Source of the DNA: JACPNO01 sp963825405
GTDB taxonomy: Bacteria; Acidobacteriota; Terriglobia; Bryobacterales; Bryobacteraceae
Assembly: GCA_963825405.1 (NCBI GenBank)
Contig: CAWGTB010000008.1
Span: 1-64,000, forward strand
Direction: 5' to 3'
Length of the DNA stretch: 64,000 nt
Both the position numbers and the translations under genes were made by a program. Under the pieces are notes generated by a model. That model was not told the DNA's origin. It made no database searches and was given only the letters and a program-made list of their open reading frames with translations. This document shows positions 59,788-64,000 of the stretch, in pieces. Each line of letters begins with the position of its first letter. Position 1 is the stretch's first letter.

Positions 59788-59801
59788 CCTAGATGTCTAG
59801 G
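59788..59801 (-). promoter_or_regulatory. Candidate PadR operator
   Basis: On the minus strand CCTAGA and TCTAGG are perfect arms around CA. The repeat overlaps the ribosome-binding site (AGGAGA) and lies below a CATACT -10-like hexamer. It starts 7 bases before ATG 59780. Position and symmetry suit negative autoregulation. Confidence 0.45.
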
Positions 59802-59853
59802 GTAGTATGACGCCGGATGTTTCCGCTGTCAAGAAAATTTGGCGAGTCGCGGT

Positions 59854-60462
59854 TCAGGCCGCGCTGGAAGGATTCTTGAGCATCAACACAAAGACACGGA
59901 TGACCTCGGGATCCCATCGCAGCCCGGCACCGCTCAGCAGGATTTCGATCGACTCCGCTTGAGACAACGGGCCGCGATAAGGCCGCGTGCTGGTGAGCGC
60001 GTCGTACACATCCGCCACTTGCACGATGCGCACGCCAAAAGGGATTTCGCTATGTGTCAGCCCGTGGGGATACCCGCTGCCGTCACTGTGCTCGTGATGG
60101 AGTTCGACGATAGGGAGAAATGGTTCAAAAGCGGTGCCGAGCTCCAGCATTTTACGGCCGATGAGTGGATGCAACTTTACAATTTGAAATTCTTCGACGG
60201 TGAGCGGCCCCGGCTTATTCAGAATATTTTTAGGGATGGCGATTTTTCCGATATCGTGAAGACAGGCTCCGATACGGATGATTTCAGCCTTCGCGGGCGG
60301 AATCGACAGGGCTTTCGCGATGGCCAGGGCATAGCCTCCAACCCGATTACCGTGCGCCGCTGTGATGGGGTCCTGCGCCTCGATGGCGTGACTGATCCCT
60401 TCCCAACGCGTAGCCTGCGGCCAGGTGGTGGGGGCCACGGTAAGTGTAGCGCTGCCGGCCAT
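59854..60462 (-). CDS. Stand-alone HD-GYP phosphodiesterase domain protein
   Basis: 202 residues, cytosolic. The complete HD-GYP signature includes HGNRVGGYALAIAKALSI, CLHDIGKIAIPKNIL (H69, D70), VKLHPLIGRKMLELG, HHEHSDGSGYPHGL at 122-132 and IVQVADVYDALTSTRPYR. No receiver or sensor domain is attached; the first 20 residues are unstructured. Expected to hydrolyse c-di-GMP. It is unrelated in position to the larger HD-GYP gene at 33.8-35.5 kb. Its upstream region (60463-60577) is shared with the divergent TIGR03437 protein. Confidence 0.88.
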   Translation of the reverse strand: MAGSATLTVAPTTWPQATRWEGISHAIEAQDPITAAHGNRVGGYALAIAKALSIPPAKAEIIRIGACLHDIGKIAIPKNILNKPGPLTVEEFQIVKLHPLIGRKMLELGTAFEPFLPIVELHHEHSDGSGYPHGLTHSEIPFGVRIVQVADVYDALTSTRPYRGPLSQAESIEILLSGAGLRWDPEVIRVFVLMLKNPSSAA

Positions 60463-60519
60463 ATCTTGAGGGTTGAATCGGCAGGCGGGGGAAATATCTT
60501 TAGGAAACGGATTCTCTTC

Positions 60520-60547
60520 TTGTAGCGTCTAGAACCCTTGCTATAAT
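60520..60547 (+). promoter_or_regulatory. Promoter of the TIGR03437 protein gene
   Basis: TTGTAG at 60520-60525 and TATAAT at 60542-60547 with a 16-bp spacer. ATG 60578 follows 30 bases later. The -10 is a perfect consensus; the -35 is weaker. Confidence 0.5.
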
Positions 60548-60577
60548 TGAAACTCCGGAAGCCCATCGATTCTTAAA

Positions 60578-63500
60578 ATGCTTTTTTCAATTCGGAAGTG
60601 CTTGTGTGTCTTGATCTTGACTGGCGGCGCGGCGTTCGGCGCATCGTTCATGAACGGTCAGGCCGCGCGTTTGCTAATAGGCCAGAGTAACTTTACGGCC
60701 CAGGGTGTGAACTTTCCGTACGGGGCCCCGGCGAATAGTGATGTGCTGGTGGGCGCGGTAGGCGGCTTGGCATACGCCCCTTCCACGGACACGCTGTTCG
60801 TAACGGATGCCAACCGCGTCGGCGCTCTACCCATCAACAATCGGGTGCTCATTTATAACCGGATTACCCGGCACCAAATCCCCACCCTAACCGAAGAAAT
60901 ACAGCAAGGCAGCCGTTGCAACGTATGTGTCGGGCGAGCCAATCTCGTCGCGGGCCAGCCGGATTTCACCGCCATCGATATCAACCTCACCCAGACCGGG
61001 CTGCGCACGCCCACGGCCGTCGCCTCCGATGGACACATCATGGCGGTGGCCGATACCGACAATAATCGCGTGCTCATTTGGCGGACTATTCCAACCAGCA
61101 ACGGCGCTCCGGCCGACGTCGTCATCGGTCAGGTGGATTTTACCCACGCTGTGACATCCGTGCCGCCGACCGCCAAGTCTTTGCGCGGACCTCAAGGCGT
61201 TTGGATTCAGAATGGCAAGTTGTATATTGCCGACTCGCAGGACAATCGCATCCTGGTCTACAACTCGATCCCCACTGCCAACGGCGCTGCCGCGGACATG
61301 GTTCTCGGCGCGAAAGATTTTGTCACTTTCGTGCAGTCCGACATCGCCCAACAGAATACCGACGCCACCGCCAGCAACATGCTCAACCCGGTGGCGGTGA
61401 CTTCGGACGGAACCCGCCTGTTTGTAACCGACCTCGGCTATAACCGGGTTCTCATCTGGAATTCTATCCCGACAACTAATGGCGCCGCCGCCGACGTGTC
61501 GGTGGGCCAGCCGGACCTGGTCAGCTCGACTCCCAATAATGCGTTTACCGGCATCGGAGCCACCGATACCACCGACACCACCGACAAAGAAGTCCCTGTG
61601 TTGTGCACCGTAAGCAACGGCACGGATGGCAATAACCAGCCAATTTACCCGTCCCTCTGCGCCGCGACCCTGAGCTTCCCCCGTTTCGCCCTGTCCGACG
61701 GCACGCATTTGTTTATCGCCGACGGCGGCAACGACCGTGTATTGGTCTACAACACGATTCCCACTAAAAGCGGCGCCTTGGCCGATACCGTTCTGGGCCA
61801 GTCCGACTTCACCTCTGTGGTGGCATCCGATGGCCCAAATTATCTGATCTCGCCTCTGTCGCTCGCCGTGGCCGGTGACGATCTTTTTGTCACCGATACC
61901 TACAATCGCCGGATACTTGTGTTCACTCCCGCCGAACCCAGCGTCCCGATCAACGCCATCCGCAATGCGGCCAGCCGCGAAATCTTCGCTGTGGGCAGTG
62001 TCACGCTGGGCGGTACGATCACCGCCGGCGATGTCCTCACGGTGACCATAGCGGGCAAGGATTACGCCTACACGATGAAGAGTGGAGACGGATTCGATAC
62101 CGTCCTCAACGCGCTGCTGGTTTTGATCAATGGCGGCAATGGAGGCACCCCTGACCCCAATGTCATTGCCCTGGTGAACATCCAGATACAGCAGCTCGAA
62201 CTAACCGCGCGCGCGGCGGATACGGCGGGCGACAGCGTTACCCTGGCGACCACCGTATCGGCCAACGCCACCATCGTACCTACTACCAGCGGTGCTACGC
62301 TGCTCGGCGGGGGGAATTCGGCGCAGCTCGCACCGGGGACCCTGATTTCGATTTGGGGATCGAACCTCGCGGAGACCACCGTTTCAGCTCCCAGCGGCGC
62401 CACTAAGCTGCCCACCACCCTCGGTGGAGTGCAGGTCTACGTGGACGGAGTCAGCATCCCTCTGCTCTACGTTTCCCGCACCCAGATTAACGCCCAGCTT
62501 CCCTATATTGTCAGTGACTCCGATGGTGTCAGCACTTACGTGCGGACGCTCTTTGCCGATGGACGGCTGGTAGTGTCGGCGGCCGTGGGTGTGCCCATTG
62601 TGCCCCAGAACCCAGGTATTTTCGCGGCCGAGGGAGCCGATCCGCGGGCGGCCGTCATGATGCACGGCTCCAACTTTGCAACCGGCCTGGTCTCTGTGGA
62701 CGGGACGGTTGTCGCAGGCGAAGTAGGCACCGTCGGCATTAATGGCCGCACCTACTCCTACACTCTCCTCAGCACCGATACGCTATTTACCGTGCGTGAC
62801 GCGTTGGTCGCTGCCATTAATAAGGATCCCCAGGTCTCGGCGTCGCCGTCCGGTTCGTTTTCCCGCATCGTTCTGAAATCCAAAATTGCCGGGAAGGCCG
62901 GAGAGAATATTCCGTTCACCGCTACGGTGACCGGCACCAATCTTCTGCTGACCGCCATCGGCCCCAGTTCGCAGCTTTGCTGTGCCAACCAGGGTCCGGT
63001 GACCACAGCCAATCCCGCCATTCCCGGCGAGTTCGTCACCATCTATGCCGCAGGCCTGGGCTTGCTGGTCGATGCGGAGAGCGGCAATGCGGTAACCGTC
63101 GTCGCCGGCGAAAAATTTAAAGGCGGAAATTACGATGCCTTGGCGTTTGTCTCCTCCCTGGCTGGAGGCTCGACTGCCAACGTGATCGATACCAACCTCT
63201 CGACCGATATGATCGGTGTCTACAAGGTGGATCTCCAGCTCGGCGTCGCCATTGCGACCAATCCGCTCACGCAGCTCACCATCTCGCAGGCCGATTTCGT
63301 AAGCAACGTAACGACGTTCCCGGTTCTGGTGCAGCCGCTCGCGATCACCAGCGCCGCGGTTCTTCCTGGCGCCGTACAGAACCAGTCTTACAGTTTCCAA
63401 TTCGTGGCCACCGGAGGCGTGACTCCTTATACCTGGGCGTCTACGTCGGGCTCACTGCCGGGCGGCCTGACGCTCTCCACCCTCGGACTCCTCACCGGTA

Positions 63501-63712
63501 CTCCCACCGGCTCCGGTTCGACATTCACCGTGACGGTCACCGACAGCGTTGGCGCGACCAATACTTCCACTTTCACGCTGACCGTGAACCCGGCCGCTAC
63601 TCCCAACGGCGGTGGCAACGCAGGCAGTTCCTCCACCATCCGCCAGCCCGGCCGCGGGAACGCCACCAAGGATCGCGCCGTCAGCAAACGCAATATGCCG
63701 GTGGCGCAATAA
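60578..63712 (+). CDS. Secreted NHL-repeat protein with TIGR03437 domain and Ig-like tail
   Basis: 1044 residues. Signal peptide (LCVLILTGGAAFGASF), then repeated NHL/beta-propeller units ending in NRVLIYNRI, NRVLIWRTI, NRILVYNSI, NRVLIWNSI and DRVLVYNTI (residues 85-395). The Solibacter-type TIGR03437 domain begins at INAIRNAAS and continues LAPGTLISIWGSNLAETTVS, QINAQLPYIV and VPQNPGIFA. Two related beta segments of about 100 residues (GTITAGDVLTVTIAGKDYAY and GTVVAGEVGTVGINGRTYSY) are inserted in it. A putative Ig domain (LPGGLTLSTLGLLTGTPTGS) follows near the end. Promoter with TATAAT upstream. Surface or secreted; function unknown. Confidence 0.85.
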   Translation: MLFSIRKCLCVLILTGGAAFGASFMNGQAARLLIGQSNFTAQGVNFPYGAPANSDVLVGAVGGLAYAPSTDTLFVTDANRVGALPINNRVLIYNRITRHQIPTLTEEIQQGSRCNVCVGRANLVAGQPDFTAIDINLTQTGLRTPTAVASDGHIMAVADTDNNRVLIWRTIPTSNGAPADVVIGQVDFTHAVTSVPPTAKSLRGPQGVWIQNGKLYIADSQDNRILVYNSIPTANGAAADMVLGAKDFVTFVQSDIAQQNTDATASNMLNPVAVTSDGTRLFVTDLGYNRVLIWNSIPTTNGAAADVSVGQPDLVSSTPNNAFTGIGATDTTDTTDKEVPVLCTVSNGTDGNNQPIYPSLCAATLSFPRFALSDGTHLFIADGGNDRVLVYNTIPTKSGALADTVLGQSDFTSVVASDGPNYLISPLSLAVAGDDLFVTDTYNRRILVFTPAEPSVPINAIRNAASREIFAVGSVTLGGTITAGDVLTVTIAGKDYAYTMKSGDGFDTVLNALLVLINGGNGGTPDPNVIALVNIQIQQLELTARAADTAGDSVTLATTVSANATIVPTTSGATLLGGGNSAQLAPGTLISIWGSNLAETTVSAPSGATKLPTTLGGVQVYVDGVSIPLLYVSRTQINAQLPYIVSDSDGVSTYVRTLFADGRLVVSAAVGVPIVPQNPGIFAAEGADPRAAVMMHGSNFATGLVSVDGTVVAGEVGTVGINGRTYSYTLLSTDTLFTVRDALVAAINKDPQVSASPSGSFSRIVLKSKIAGKAGENIPFTATVTGTNLLLTAIGPSSQLCCANQGPVTTANPAIPGEFVTIYAAGLGLLVDAESGNAVTVVAGEKFKGGNYDALAFVSSLAGGSTANVIDTNLSTDMIGVYKVDLQLGVAIATNPLTQLTISQADFVSNVTTFPVLVQPLAITSAAVLPGAVQNQSYSFQFVATGGVTPYTWASTSGSLPGGLTLSTLGLLTGTPTGSGSTFTVTVTDSVGATNTSTFTLTVNPAATPNGGGNAGSSSTIRQPGRGNATKDRAVSKRNMPVAQ

Positions 63713-63718
63713 CCGCGT

Positions 63719-64000
63719 CTAGCCGCGCAGTTTTTCCAGCAGCTTCACGCCCATGGCCACGTCGCGCAGCCGCTCGGCGTGATCCGGAACTTCCCGCTCA
63801 ATATTAAGCTGCCCTTTGAAGCCGATCTTTCTGAGCGTGTCGATGAACCGCTCCATTCCCACCGCGCCTTGTCCCAGCGGCTTTTCCGTCCCCAGCGCGC
63901 CGGGTGAGCCTTTGGGCGGCCAGTCGCCGTCTTTGGCGTGCACTGAGATCACGTGCGCGCCCAGTATGCCCAGCGCTTCGATCGGGTCGCCAGTGCCGTA
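63719..64000 (-). CDS. Sugar-phosphate isomerase/epimerase-like TIM barrel, 5' end outside window
   Basis: C-terminal 93 residues of an AP-endonuclease-2-type TIM barrel. The frame is open to base 64000 (YGTGDPIEALGILGAHVISV, HAKDGDWPP with metal-ligand His). It continues with GQGAVGMERFIDTLRKIGFK and LNIEREVPDHAERLRDVAMG (Glu ligand) and stops at 63719. A GTG at 63952 is internal. Same superfamily as the 14.8-15.7 kb gene, but a different subgroup. It converges on the TIGR03437 gene with a 6-bp gap. Confidence 0.8.
   Translation of the reverse strand, partial: YGTGDPIEALGILGAHVISVHAKDGDWPPKGSPGALGTEKPLGQGAVGMERFIDTLRKIGFKGQLNIEREVPDHAERLRDVAMGVKLLEKLRG

Overview
The window reads as a piece of chromosome from an Acidobacteriota bacterium of the Solibacter/Bryobacter type. 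This is inferred from gene families, not from a marker gene. The families are: a very large Oar-like TonB-dependent receptor with an N-terminal carboxypeptidase-regulatory domain (36.9-40.4 kb), an 'acidobacterial duplicated orphan permease' paired with a PadR regulator (56.8-59.8 kb), an NHL-repeat protein with a Solibacter-type TIGR03437 domain (60.6-63.7 kb), a DUF1501 protein next to a planctomycete-type cytochrome/DUF1549/DUF1553 protein (41.7-45.6 kb), and a UPF0182 membrane protein.

Layout. 0-4.4 kb: motA/motB convergent with a small membrane protein and secA. 4.5-10.4 kb: a broken REP-type transposase, a cupin plus atypical SDR pair, UPF0182, and a class III aminotransferase. 10.4-19.0 kb (minus strand): tightly packed genes for a class V PLP enzyme, a bicupin, an amino-acid permease, a sugar-phosphate-isomerase-like protein, a LolD-type ATPase, ClpC and an MPN-like protein. 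19-23 kb: secreted proteins, including a TPR protein and a Gly/Tyr-rich protein. 23.1-23.9 kb: a VapC/Phd toxin-antitoxin pair with a palindromic operator. 24-27.7 kb: an Nramp-like transporter, a TDO-superfamily protein and a secreted amidohydrolase. 27.8-29.0 kb: a gene-poor segment bounded by 33-bp perfect inverted repeats. 29-32.3 kb: an FxLYD-like protein, a tandem cyclase-family protein and a GT2 glycosyltransferase. 32.4-36.6 kb: a PilZ protein divergent from a cupredoxin / HD-GYP / outer-membrane protein operon. 36.9-45.8 kb: the TonB receptor with a clear terminator, a tandem universal stress protein, the DUF1501 locus and a tRNA-Val. 45.8-52.7 kb: an SDR convergent with addA/addB. 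52.6-56.7 kb: the nitrogen-sensing set amtB-glnB-glnD. 56.8-64 kb: ADOP/PadR, a short HD-GYP protein, the TIGR03437 protein and a partial isomerase.

How genes work together. AmtB, GlnB and GlnD form a complete ammonium uptake and signalling set: Tyr51 of GlnB, the uridylylation site, is present. AddB and AddA abut exactly and form a double-strand-break repair helicase-nuclease. The class V PLP enzyme, bicupin and amino-acid permease overlap one another and probably serve one amino-acid catabolic route. The PilZ and HD-GYP genes place c-di-GMP reception and hydrolysis beside a periplasmic copper protein.

Caution. At least eight genes (motB, secA, the transposase, the MPN protein, the lolD-like gene, the isomerase, the class V enzyme and the cytochrome/DUF1553 gene) are interrupted by frameshifts although the protein sequence is still well conserved in the shifted frame. 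In the stretches checked base by base these are single-base shifts. Long genes in between (clpC, addA, addB, glnD, the TonB receptor) are intact. Local assembly indels and true recent gene decay both remain possible. All product calls come from reading the translated sequence and family knowledge. No database search was run.
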